DNA from: Lachnospiraceae bacterium
GTDB lineage: Bacteria; Bacillota; Clostridia; Lachnospirales; Lachnospiraceae
DNA: 64,000 nt
Direction of reading: 5' to 3'
Assembly (NCBI GenBank): GCA_022793065.1
Contig: JAAWCE010000007.1
Coordinates: forward strand, 1 to 64,000
In this document: positions 19,577 to 28,239 of the stretch, piece after piece
Numbering within the stretch: the first letter of the stretch is position 1
How the letters are laid out: each line of letters begins with the position of its first letter
Made by a program: the position numbers and the translations under genes
The notes under the pieces: generated by a model
Told to the model about the DNA's origin: nothing
What the model saw: the letters and a program-made list of their open reading frames with translations, nothing else
Database searches by the model: none

Positions 19577-20494
19577 GTGGGTCAGAATAACGATTTAGTA
19601 AGTGTCATAATTACAACCTATAAAAGAACTGTTCAAGATATTAGAAAGGCAATATATAGTGTATTAAATCAAACCTACTCTACATTGGAAATTATTATTG
19701 TGGATGATAGTCCAAATGATTATCCTTATAGAAATCATATTAAAGAATTTTGTAAAGCAATAAATGATACAAGGATTATATATATACAGCATACTTCAAA
19801 TTTAGGGGCTTGTGCGGCCAGAAATACCGGAATTGCACATTCTCATGGAATATATATATCGTTTTTGGATGACGATGATGAGTATTTGGCTAATAGAATA
19901 GAATTGATGATTGACGTGATAAAACAGGATAAAAAAATAGTTTTAGTGTATTGTAATGCTAATATCATTGAGTTGGATAGTGGTAAGGTTATTGGAAAAT
20001 TTTTTAAAGAAAACAAACAATACAGAGGAGATGTTTTTGATAAAATAATGGCAAGTAATTTTATTGGTTCAACATCATTAGGGATGGTTCGTGCGGAAGC
20101 CTTAAAAAAAATAAATGGATTTGATCCTTCTATGGTGGCGTCTCAAGATTGGGATGTATGGATTCGGCTATCGAAGATAGGAAAAGTTGATTATTTAAGT
20201 GAAGCATTAGTGAATTATTATATCCATTCTGGAATCAGAATATCCAATAATATTAACAATAGAATTGCAGGATTGATACATTTGAATGAGAAATGTTCGG
20301 AAGAATTATCAAAGAATAAAGTTGCTGCAACGGCAAGAAAAAAATTTGAATTACACTTACATGTTATGAATTCGGATATTCAAAGTGCCCTAAGGTGTTA
20401 TAAAGAATTATGGAAGTTACAACCTACGAAAGTCTTAGACAATATCATTGCCGTAAAATCATTTGGACGATTCATGCTAAAAAAGAAAGAATAA
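19577..20494 (+). CDS. Glycosyltransferase family 2
   Basis: A GT-A fold inverting glycosyltransferase. VSVIITTYKR opens the domain, followed by IIIVDDSPND, GACAARNTGI and the metal-binding FLDDDDE. A SQDWDVWIRLS segment further on fits the acceptor region. The start is chosen as GTG 19577 (305 residues) because GGGAGGGAG lies 6 bases upstream; a GTG at 19538 would add 13 residues of less family-like sequence. It is not membrane-anchored. Confidence 0.83.
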   Translation: MGQNNDLVSVIITTYKRTVQDIRKAIYSVLNQTYSTLEIIIVDDSPNDYPYRNHIKEFCKAINDTRIIYIQHTSNLGACAARNTGIAHSHGIYISFLDDDDEYLANRIELMIDVIKQDKKIVLVYCNANIIELDSGKVIGKFFKENKQYRGDVFDKIMASNFIGSTSLGMVRAEALKKINGFDPSMVASQDWDVWIRLSKIGKVDYLSEALVNYYIHSGIRISNNINNRIAGLIHLNEKCSEELSKNKVAATARKKFELHLHVMNSDIQSALRCYKELWKLQPTKVLDNIIAVKSFGRFMLKKKE

Positions 20495-20570
20495 ACAAAA
20501 AATGTGTGTATGTAACTGAAAAAAATATGTTTGACAAGCTGAATAGTTTGTTTTGATGGAGATATGTTAA

Positions 20571-21428
20571 TTGAAAGTTGGAGTTATAATTTTAAATTAT
20601 ATGGCTTATCAGGCAACCATGAATTGTATGGATTCATTTTCTAGCCAGGAAAATGAATTCTGTGAAATAAAATATGTAATTGTTGATAATTGTTCAACTA
20701 ACAATTCCTATGCAATATTGAAAGAAAAGTATGAAAATCGAGATGATGTTTTTGTTGTGTCTACAGACAAAAATATTGGTTTTGCAAAAGGAAATAATTA
20801 TGGATATAAGATATTAAAACAATATTTTCAGCCTGATTTTGTTATTTTTTCCAATGATGATATTCTGCTTTCTCAGGTTAATTTATATGGTTGGATACGG
20901 AAAAGTTACGAAAAATATTCTTTTGCTGTATTAGGACCCCAAGTTTATTCCATAAATGGAAAATTTCATCAAAGTCCCATGGAAAATTGTACAAGAAATA
21001 CACTTGTATGTCATTGGTGGATTCTTAAATATTTACTTAAAATAGTAAGAGCGTTTATTGTATTTAAAATTCTTCAAAAAAAGAAGGCTGGGTATTCTAC
21101 GTGGAAAAATGAAATATATTCTGTTTTCTCAGATAATAAGACTATACATGGATCTTTTATGATTTTTTCTCAGAAATATTTTGAGTACTTTAGCGAACCT
21201 TTTGATTCACATACGTATCTCTATATGGAAGAAGATATTGTAAAATTAAGATGCGATTTAAGTAATATTCGTATGGTATTTTCTCCAGAGTATAGAGTAG
21301 AACATTTACAATCTGTATCAACTAATATGATAAATGATTCTTTGTATCAGAAACAGTTGTTTTATTATGTTAATCATATTAAATCTTTAAAAGTATATCA
21401 AATGGTTTTAAGAGAATTATTGAGGTAA
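20571..21428 (+). CDS. Glycosyltransferase family 2, rhamnosyltransferase-like
   Basis: A 285-residue GT-A protein of the WbbL/rhamnosyltransferase-like branch. It opens with VGVIILNYMAY, followed by YVIVDNCSTNNS, NIGFAKGNN and FSNDD, and ends with YMEEDIVKLRCD. The start appears to be TTG 20571 with a GGAG about 11 bases upstream; no closer ATG is in frame. About 75 bases of AT-rich spacer separate it from the preceding gene. The donor sugar is not certain. Confidence 0.82.
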   Translation: MKVGVIILNYMAYQATMNCMDSFSSQENEFCEIKYVIVDNCSTNNSYAILKEKYENRDDVFVVSTDKNIGFAKGNNYGYKILKQYFQPDFVIFSNDDILLSQVNLYGWIRKSYEKYSFAVLGPQVYSINGKFHQSPMENCTRNTLVCHWWILKYLLKIVRAFIVFKILQKKKAGYSTWKNEIYSVFSDNKTIHGSFMIFSQKYFEYFSEPFDSHTYLYMEEDIVKLRCDLSNIRMVFSPEYRVEHLQSVSTNMINDSLYQKQLFYYVNHIKSLKVYQMVLRELLR

Positions 21429-21505
21429 TTATGTTTGTCTTAATAATGAGCATAATAAATGAAAGCTTTTAGGCTTGAACAAAATTGAGAAAGTAGTGAA
21501 TAGTT

Positions 21506-22726
21506 ATGAAAATATTGATAATCAATTGTCATTGGGATAATCGTGGGGATGAGGCGGCAATCCGGGCAATGATAGATGAATTGCAATTAAGATATCCAGA
21601 AGCAATGATATATGTACAAAGAGCAATTGGACAATTTAAAAATTTTCCTGTCAATCAGCATGTCAATATACTTCCCACATTTCCAGCTGGAGGAAAAAGA
21701 AGAGCAATTCAGGAAAGAATATCATATCTTACTAATGGGAAGATAAATTTAACTGATGCTGCAAAACAATTTTATAAAGTGTTGTTTTCAGCCGATATTG
21801 TTATTCATGCGCCAGGAGGACCAAGTATAGGCGACATATATTTGAAACAAGAGGTATTAAAATTAAGGCGCTTAATGATTGTGAAAAAAAGTTGTGTGCC
21901 ATATGTTTTTTTTGCGCCGTCTATGGGGCCATTTGAAAATAAAAAACGTAATAAAAAACGTAAAATAATTTTAGAGAATGCCGCTTTGATTTCTCTTAGA
22001 GAAGAAATTTCAAAACAATATGTGGATAATTTTGTACCAGAAAAAAATGCCATAGTAACGCTTGATTCTGCATTTCAGCATACAATTGATGCTGAGAAAA
22101 ATGAATTTATATTTCAGAAAGATATAGAATTAAAGGAGTTTGTTGGGGATGGCAGCAGAGTGGTTGGAATGACTATTACAGACTTACAGTGGAATCCTTT
22201 ATATCAGGGAGATGATAGGACGGCAAAAAAAATACGAGATGTATTTACTCAATTTGTTAAGTTCTTAGTGGATAGGAAGTACCGAGTTTTATTTATCCCT
22301 CAATTGTTTGATAATGCAAATGATTATGATTACATGAATTCATATGCGGTTGAAAATTGCTGTGTGATGAAAGATACATATGATTGTTATTTTCAGCAAT
22401 ATATTATTAGCAAATTAAAAGCTGTCGTTGGTATGAGATACCATTCTAATATCTTTTCAGCAAAGATGGGCACTCCATTTGTCTCTATCTCTTATGAGCA
22501 AAAGATGAGTGGATTTATGGAGAAAGCTGAGTTAAAAGATTATTGCATTGAGATGAAAGATTTATCTTTTCAGATATTGAAGGATAAATTTGAGAAGTTG
22601 GAGGCAACATATTATAAGTATCAAAATGAGTTGAAAATGAAAGCAAATGTATTTAAGGCAGAATCCATAAAAACTACAGAGTTAGTTTGTAATATTATTG
22701 AACGTAATAGTCAAAAGAGGCAGTGA
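21506..22726 (+). CDS. Polysaccharide pyruvyl transferase family protein
   Basis: A 406-residue member of the PS_pyruv_trans family, which adds pyruvyl ketals to sugars from phosphoenolpyruvate. It shows the N-terminal NCHWDNRGDEA segment, HAPGGPSIGD near residue 105, FFAPSMGPF, and the late VVGMRYHSNIFSA motif containing the conserved His. Pyruvate ketals would give the polymer negative charge. It is followed after 3 bases by the flippase gene. Confidence 0.85.
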   Translation: MKILIINCHWDNRGDEAAIRAMIDELQLRYPEAMIYVQRAIGQFKNFPVNQHVNILPTFPAGGKRRAIQERISYLTNGKINLTDAAKQFYKVLFSADIVIHAPGGPSIGDIYLKQEVLKLRRLMIVKKSCVPYVFFAPSMGPFENKKRNKKRKIILENAALISLREEISKQYVDNFVPEKNAIVTLDSAFQHTIDAEKNEFIFQKDIELKEFVGDGSRVVGMTITDLQWNPLYQGDDRTAKKIRDVFTQFVKFLVDRKYRVLFIPQLFDNANDYDYMNSYAVENCCVMKDTYDCYFQQYIISKLKAVVGMRYHSNIFSAKMGTPFVSISYEQKMSGFMEKAELKDYCIEMKDLSFQILKDKFEKLEATYYKYQNELKMKANVFKAESIKTTELVCNIIERNSQKRQ

Positions 22727-22729
22727 TGT

Positions 22730-24253
22730 ATGGGAATAAAAAGCGGAAAAATACAGACATATAAAAACTTGATTATGAATATTGTTGCTTTTGGAGTTCA
22801 GTTTATTATAAGTTTTTATATCTCACCAATCATTGTAAAAGAAGTGGGGGCATCTGCATATGGCTTTATCGGTTTGGCAAATGATTTTGTAAGTTATGTA
22901 TCGCTTTTGGCAACTGTATTCAATTCAGTAGCTTCAAGGTTTATAGCAAATGCTTTCTATCAAAAGGATTTTGATAAGGCTAATAATTATTTTAATAGTT
23001 TAATTGTGACAAATATTATTATTGCCGGAATATTGGGATTTGCTGGAATGATTCTTGTGCCAAATTTAGATAAACTGTTGGTTGTTTCAGCTCATTTGAT
23101 TACAGATGTAAAATTAACTTTTGCTTTGATTTTTGCATCGTATATTGTATCATTAGTGACTTTGATTTTTACTACATCTACTTTTATATCCAATAGGGCG
23201 GATATACAAGGTGTAAGAAATATAATTAATTATATAGTTCGTTTTGCATTTATTATAATATTTTTAAATTTTATTTCAATTAAAATTTATTGGGTTGCCG
23301 TAGCAACATTGCTTGCAAGTATTATTGTAGCCGTTATGAATGTTAAATTAACGAAACGGTTAACTCCTGAAATAAAGATCAATTTGAAATCAGCTAAGGT
23401 AAAATATTCAATCGAACTTGCAAAAGCAGGAGTTTGGATGGTTTTGACAAGTTTGAGTACTATCCTTTTAAGAGGTATGGATTTAACTGTGGCTAATGTG
23501 ATTCTGGGAGATTATGAAATGGGGCTTTTGTCCATAGCCAGAACCATGCCCAATAATGTAACAAATGTAATCTCTACAATTTCACCAATTTTTACGCCAA
23601 TTTTTATTATGGCATATGCAAAAAAAAATCAAAAAAAACTTGTTGCAGATGTGAAAAGTTCCATTAAAATAATGGTTTTTATTTTATATGTACCAATAAG
23701 TGTATTTATTGTTTTTTCTTATGACTTTTATCGTTTATGGCAAAGTAGTTTAACAGAAGATGAATTAATTGTAGTTACTATTTTATCAACCATAACAATT
23801 ATACAAGCTTATTTTAATTCTGCTACGTCAACAATGGCACAGGTAAGCGTGGTTGTGAATAAACTGAAAATACCTGTACTGGTCAGTATCACTTGCGGTG
23901 TTGTTAGCTTCATTTTGGAGTTTGCACTTATATGGTTTACTGATTTAGGGATATATGCAATTGCCATTTCTACAACTATTGTAATGATTATAAGGTATAT
24001 TGCTTTTAATTCTGCTTATGCTGCAGATTGTTTGGAAAAACCTTGGAATTATTTCTTTTCTACATTAATAAGAACCTGGTTATTTGTTCCAATTTTATTG
24101 ATAGTATTTTTATTAATTCGATGGAAGATGCCAGTAGGTACTTGGGTAAATTTTTTTGTCGATGTTATTTTATGTGCAATAATAGGTTATATATTAATGT
24201 TTATCATATATGGAAGGAAGTCTATAACATCTATTTCAAATATAGAGGAATAA
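22730..24253 (+). CDS. Wzx-type polysaccharide flippase (MOP superfamily)
   Basis: A 507-residue polytopic protein with about 12-14 membrane helices. Like other MOP/Wzx proteins it has an N-terminal IQTYKNLIMNIVAF segment, a hydrophilic loop around residue 225 and long hydrophobic C-terminal helices. It would move lipid-linked repeat units across the membrane for EpsG/Wzy polymerisation. The TAA is followed 5 bases later by the start of the nitroreductase-like gene. Confidence 0.87.
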   Translation: MGIKSGKIQTYKNLIMNIVAFGVQFIISFYISPIIVKEVGASAYGFIGLANDFVSYVSLLATVFNSVASRFIANAFYQKDFDKANNYFNSLIVTNIIIAGILGFAGMILVPNLDKLLVVSAHLITDVKLTFALIFASYIVSLVTLIFTTSTFISNRADIQGVRNIINYIVRFAFIIIFLNFISIKIYWVAVATLLASIIVAVMNVKLTKRLTPEIKINLKSAKVKYSIELAKAGVWMVLTSLSTILLRGMDLTVANVILGDYEMGLLSIARTMPNNVTNVISTISPIFTPIFIMAYAKKNQKKLVADVKSSIKIMVFILYVPISVFIVFSYDFYRLWQSSLTEDELIVVTILSTITIIQAYFNSATSTMAQVSVVVNKLKIPVLVSITCGVVSFILEFALIWFTDLGIYAIAISTTIVMIIRYIAFNSAYAADCLEKPWNYFFSTLIRTWLFVPILLIVFLLIRWKMPVGTWVNFFVDVILCAIIGYILMFIIYGRKSITSISNIEE

Positions 24254-24258
24254 TTATT

Positions 24259-25242
24259 ATGTTAAAAAAATTTATGAAGAAAGTTAGAATGAATTTACAG
24301 ATTGATTGGGCATATAGACAAGACTGTATAGAATATAAACGTTGGCAATACAATAATTCAAATATTAAGACTAAAGATGCGCTAGAGGCAAAGATATTAA
24401 GACAAACGCATGTGATTGAGAAAGGGATGTCTATTGAAAAACCTAAGAAATGTTTTGGTGTTCAAAAGGTTAGTGATTTATTTTCATATATTCAAGATTA
24501 TGTAGGTTGCGGATATGAGATAGAAGAATCATTACCAGTTTTGAACGCAATAGAAGCAATAGGATGTTATTTAAATTTTCATAAAAATAGAGGATTTGAA
24601 CCGCAAGATTTAATTCAGAAATATGAAAAAATTAAGCTTTTATATCAGAGTAGTGAACAGGTAAACGCAGGAACCACATCTTTGAATAAAAGAGAATTAG
24701 ATAAAAATATTCATGGAGAGTTTCCAGAATTTTTTCGGAGTAGACATTCTATAAGGCAGTTTTCAGATGTCCAAATAAAAGAAGAGGATGTTAAAAAAGC
24801 AGTTTCTTTGGCTATGTATGCACCTTCAGCCTGTAATCGACAACCATGTAAGGTTTATTTTTATAAGGACATTTACATAAATCAGAAATTAAGTCAAGAA
24901 ATTGCAGGAAATACAGGATTTGGTGATGATGTGAAAAATTATTTAGTCATTACAAGTAATATTTCAGCTTTTTATGATGCTTTTGAACGAAATCAGGTTT
25001 ATGTTGATGGAGGGATTTTTACTTTAGCTTTGGTTGAGGCATTACATTATTATGGAATCGCAAGTTGTATACTGCAAAATGGAGAAAGAAAAAAGAAAAA
25101 TGTGAAATTTAAGCAGATATGTGGAAATATTCCCGAAAATGAAAAAATAATATTGTTCATTGCAATAGGCTACTACAAAGAAAAATTTGAGTGTGCTGCA
25201 TCGCAGCGAAAAAAATTAGATGAATATTTGAAAATTAAATAG
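24259..25242 (+). CDS. Nitroreductase-family protein in polysaccharide operon
   Basis: A 327-residue protein starting at ATG 24259 behind GAGGA; the same frame runs further upstream but overlaps the flippase. The C-terminal half is a nitroreductase-type FMN domain, with RSRHSIRQFSD near residue 158 and APSACNRQPCKVY near 192. The N-terminal ~150 residues are helical and not recognised. Proteins of this layout occur next to polysaccharide pyruvyl transferases in Firmicutes and Bacteroidetes clusters (general knowledge). The substrate is unknown; a redox step on a sugar precursor or a regulatory role are both possible. Confidence 0.75.
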   Translation: MLKKFMKKVRMNLQIDWAYRQDCIEYKRWQYNNSNIKTKDALEAKILRQTHVIEKGMSIEKPKKCFGVQKVSDLFSYIQDYVGCGYEIEESLPVLNAIEAIGCYLNFHKNRGFEPQDLIQKYEKIKLLYQSSEQVNAGTTSLNKRELDKNIHGEFPEFFRSRHSIRQFSDVQIKEEDVKKAVSLAMYAPSACNRQPCKVYFYKDIYINQKLSQEIAGNTGFGDDVKNYLVITSNISAFYDAFERNQVYVDGGIFTLALVEALHYYGIASCILQNGERKKKNVKFKQICGNIPENEKIILFIAIGYYKEKFECAASQRKKLDEYLKIK

Positions 25243-25301
25243 AAATATCAGGCGTAGAGATTTATTTCAGTTGTGACGTTAGATAATGTAAGGTATAAAT
25301 A

Positions 25302-26288
25302 ATGTATGTAGGGATATTTATTTTGATTTTGCTGTTGGGTATACCAGGGGTAGGAATAAAGTTAGTTTCGGATAAAGAGCAAGTTATTGAGAGAGATGAA
25401 ACAATTGTATTAAAGGCGTTAGCTGTTTTAATTGTACTTATAAGCCATTATTATCGTTATACCAAACATGTAGGGGTGGAAACATTGCTGGTTTCAAGCG
25501 GATATTTAGGGGCTTCTATTTTTTGTGTGTTATCAGCCTATGGTTGTACAAAATCTTTTTTTAGTAAAGGATTTGTCAAGGGTTATTTTACCAACAAGAT
25601 AAAACATGTTTATATACCATTTGTGATCGTTAATATCTTGACACTTAGTTTGAACTGTGAGTCATATACTGTTTTAGAGTGTATTATATATTTTTTGGGA
25701 ATAAAATTGTTAAATGGTATTTATTGGTTTGTTCCTTTTATTTTAGGGTTTTATTTATTATTTTGGTTTATTTATAGTCGTATTACAAGATATAAAAAAC
25801 GTATTTTTATGATGTTATTAGTAAGTGTAATATACATATTTCTTTGTATTTGGGGACAAGTGGAGGAACAGTGGTATTCTTCGGCACTTTGTATTGTTTT
25901 AGGGTGTTATGTAGCTGAAAATGAAAAAACAATATGTAGTAAAGAACTGAAAAATATTATTATAATTTCAATATCTTATTTTCTGTTATTTATTTTTTTT
26001 ATAGTTATTAATCTTTGCTTTAGACATATAGAAATTATAAAGAGCATTTCAGCATGTCTGTCCGCAGTTTTATTTTGCGGATGTATAATGAATGTTTTAT
26101 GTAAGTTAAGATTTAAGAGAAATCAGTTTTACTTATGGATTGGATTGTCCTCATATTGGATATATTTAATTCATGTGAATATTCTTTATATATTTTTTAT
26201 TGAAACTAGTCATTTTGGGAGTGTATTGTTTGTATTTTGTTCAATTTTAGCAGGAGGTGCATTTTATTTTATTGAATCTAAGCTGTAG
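25302..26288 (+). CDS. Acyltransferase 3 family membrane protein
   Basis: A 328-residue polytopic protein. After an N-terminal hydrophobic helix comes the segment with VLKALAVLIVLISHYYRY, whose His fits the catalytic position of acyltransferase-3 (OafA/WecH-like) enzymes, followed by about nine further membrane helices. It probably O-acetylates the sugar chain. Last gene of operon A; about 600 bases without a coding gene follow. The promoter of the second cassette points at its 3' end in antisense. Confidence 0.72.
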   Translation: MYVGIFILILLLGIPGVGIKLVSDKEQVIERDETIVLKALAVLIVLISHYYRYTKHVGVETLLVSSGYLGASIFCVLSAYGCTKSFFSKGFVKGYFTNKIKHVYIPFVIVNILTLSLNCESYTVLECIIYFLGIKLLNGIYWFVPFILGFYLLFWFIYSRITRYKKRIFMMLLVSVIYIFLCIWGQVEEQWYSSALCIVLGCYVAENEKTICSKELKNIIIISISYFLLFIFFIVINLCFRHIEIIKSISACLSAVLFCGCIMNVLCKLRFKRNQFYLWIGLSSYWIYLIHVNILYIFFIETSHFGSVLFVFCSILAGGAFYFIESKL

Positions 26289-26344
26289 TGCCTTAATTAG
26301 TTTGCAAAAGTTGATGTAGACAAAAGTGTTGTATCAATTATTAT

Positions 26345-26369
26345 TTCGCAGATTACCATAATCTGCGAA
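26345..26369 (+). repeat. Inversion-site repeat, left end of cassette B
   Basis: Arm TTCGCAGATT, centre ACCAT, arm AATCTGCGAA. The arms are identical to the site at 14550 but the centre differs, which would favour pairing only with the partner at 26726. Confidence 0.8.
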
Positions 26370-26436
26370 ATTACACCACAATAAAATTTCTGTGTTAATA
26401 ATAATTTTATAAACGGCCATTCTTATCACAAAAGTT

Positions 26437-26465
26437 ATTATAGTTCCGAGAAAACACTTTGTCAA
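26437..26465 (-). promoter_or_regulatory. Consensus sigma-A promoter facing away from operon B
   Basis: On the minus strand TTGACA (26465-26460) and TATAAT (26442-26437) are separated by exactly 17 bases. Transcription would start near 26430 and run antisense into the 3' end of the acyltransferase gene of operon A. Confidence 0.82.
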
Positions 26466-26725
26466 GCATAATAAAATTTCCTATTTTTAGTTTGCAAATA
26501 GAATTTATTTTGTTGGAATTGGTATAGAAAAATCCTGATAATATGGGATTTATTGATACATGGACTTGCTATAAGAGGTCAAATTGGGGGTCAGAAGTTT
26601 TCAAATAAAGTCAATATAATACAACGGTTTCGAGGACGCTTTCAGTTATCACACACATATATTTGGGGTCACTTAAAAGGGTCAGCAAAAAAACAAAATG
26701 ATATTTACAAGATAAAACGGTGAAT

Positions 26726-26750
26726 TTCGCAGATTATGGTAATCTATGAA
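26726..26750 (-). repeat. Inversion-site repeat, right end of cassette B
   Basis: Arm TTCGCAGATT, centre ATGGT (the reverse complement of ACCAT) and outer arm AATCTATGAA. It is embedded in a longer palindrome: AAAACGGTGAA before the site is mirrored by TTCACCGTTTT after it. Confidence 0.8.
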
Positions 26751-26885
26751 GTTCACCGTTTTATTTCATATAAAATAAAAATAACTGTATTTATAAATTT
26801 AATCAGAGAAAAGTTTGGTATTCGGTAAACAGGAAAAACATGAGTTTAAACCTGGAGCTGCACTTGAAGAAAATCGGTAAGTGAT

Positions 26886-28133
26886 ATGGGGATGAGAAAA
26901 GATTTGAAGCAAAAGAATGAGAAATTAAGAATAGCCATGTTGGGGCATAAACGGATACCATCAAGAGAAGGCGGCGTAGAAGTTGTAGTAGAAGAATTGT
27001 CTATTCGTATCGCTGGTCTCGGACATAGTGTGACTTGTTATAATCGCAGCGGTCATCATGTGTGCGGAAAAGAGTATAACATGACACGGACCAGCAAAAA
27101 ACCGAAGTACTATAAAGGAATCAGATTGAAAAGTGTGCCCACAATCAACCGACGTGGATTGGCGGCAATGACGTCCAGTGTTACAGCTTCAATTTGTGCT
27201 GCATTAGGACCCTATGATGTGGTACATTTTCACGCGGAAGGCCCAAGCTTCATGTGCTGGCTTCCAAAGCTATTTGGAAAAAAAGTCATAGTGACAGTAC
27301 ATGGATTAGACCATCAGAGAGCCAAATGGGGAAAACTTGCTCGTATTTATATTATGATGGGGGAGCGAAATGCTGTCAGATTTGCAGATGAGATGATTGT
27401 TCTCAGTGAAGGAACCAGAAAATATTTCCTGGATACATATGGAAGAAATACACAATTTATTCCTAACGGCATGAGCCGGGATGAAATTTTACAAGCGCAG
27501 TTGATCAAAGAAAGCTTTGGTTTGGATAAAGACGGTTATATATTATTTTTAGGCCGAATTGTGCCGGAGAAAGGACTTCATTATTTAATAGAAGCATTTC
27601 AAAAAGTCAAAACCAAGAAGAAGCTTGTGATTGCCGGCGGAAGCAGTGATACGGATAGGTTTATGGAAGAATTAAAGAAGGCAGCTCAAAATGATACCAG
27701 AATTCTTTTTATAGGTTTTATGGAGGGAAGGAAATTAAAAGAGTTGTATAGTAACGCTTATTTGTATATATTGCCGTCTGATTTGGAAGGGATGTCCTTG
27801 AGTTTGCTGGAGGCTATGAGTTATGGAAATTGTTGTCTGGTTTCGGATATTCCCGAATGTGCGGAGGTTGTGGAAGACAAGGCGGTAACGTTTCAGAAAA
27901 GCAATACGGAGGATTTGAGAGAGAAGCTGCAGGAACTTTGTGATAAACCTTCTATGGTGCAAAAATATAAAAGTATTGCTTCGGACTTTATATGTTCTAA
28001 GTATAGTTGGGATGACATGGTGGATAAAACATTAGAATTGTATTGGAATATGCTGGGAGAGAAAAATACCCAATCAGCAAGTGAAAAAGCTAGTAAAGTA
28101 CAGAGAGACAAATTGCTGAACGAGAATAAATAG
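26886..28133 (+). CDS. Glycosyltransferase family 4, first gene of operon B
   Basis: A 415-residue GT-B enzyme. The N-terminal domain carries GHKRIPSREGGVEVVVEEL, a form common among WcaL/rhamnosyl-type GT4 proteins of Firmicutes. The donor domain shows FLGRIVPEKGLHYL near residue 219 and LEGMSLSLLEAMSYG near 300. An ATG at 26892 is an alternative start. It is 136 bases downstream of the OFF-oriented promoter cassette, and no forward sigma-A promoter is evident in that gap. The base composition is less AT-rich than operon A. Confidence 0.88.
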   Translation: MGMRKDLKQKNEKLRIAMLGHKRIPSREGGVEVVVEELSIRIAGLGHSVTCYNRSGHHVCGKEYNMTRTSKKPKYYKGIRLKSVPTINRRGLAAMTSSVTASICAALGPYDVVHFHAEGPSFMCWLPKLFGKKVIVTVHGLDHQRAKWGKLARIYIMMGERNAVRFADEMIVLSEGTRKYFLDTYGRNTQFIPNGMSRDEILQAQLIKESFGLDKDGYILFLGRIVPEKGLHYLIEAFQKVKTKKKLVIAGGSSDTDRFMEELKKAAQNDTRILFIGFMEGRKLKELYSNAYLYILPSDLEGMSLSLLEAMSYGNCCLVSDIPECAEVVEDKAVTFQKSNTEDLREKLQELCDKPSMVQKYKSIASDFICSKYSWDDMVDKTLELYWNMLGEKNTQSASEKASKVQRDKLLNENK

Positions 28134-28239
28134 TGGAATTAGTCAATGAATTTGGCAGTCAGAGAAAATACTGGAACCATAGTGAAAAATGATGAAAACG
28201 GCAGCCAGATGCAACAGAACAGCGGAGGAAGGATAAATT

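Larger units (their letters stand above)
26345..26750 (-). promoter_or_regulatory. Putative invertible promoter cassette, OFF orientation
   Basis: A 406-base non-coding element bounded by inverted 25-bp sites (26345-26369 and 26726-26750). Read on the minus strand it contains paired TGACC motifs starting at 26684 and 26671, then 26593 and 26581, then a consensus promoter at 26465-26437. All spacings match cassette A (13, 12 and 91 bases between motifs; 128 versus 130 to the -35). The promoter points left, away from operon B at 26886, so operon B appears OFF in this sequence. Confidence 0.7.

Noticed and set aside
14550-26750. Interpreting the two repeat-bounded cassettes as ordinary MITEs
   Set aside because: Possible, but matched site centres within each pair, fixed outer half-sites, reversed interiors, strict internal spacing and placement directly upstream of two operons fit an inversion switch better. 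Kept as the main alternative.
26840-26882. Short ORF of 14 codons just before operon B
   Set aside because: Weak ribosome site, no conserved features, and another frame reads equally well; cannot be supported.
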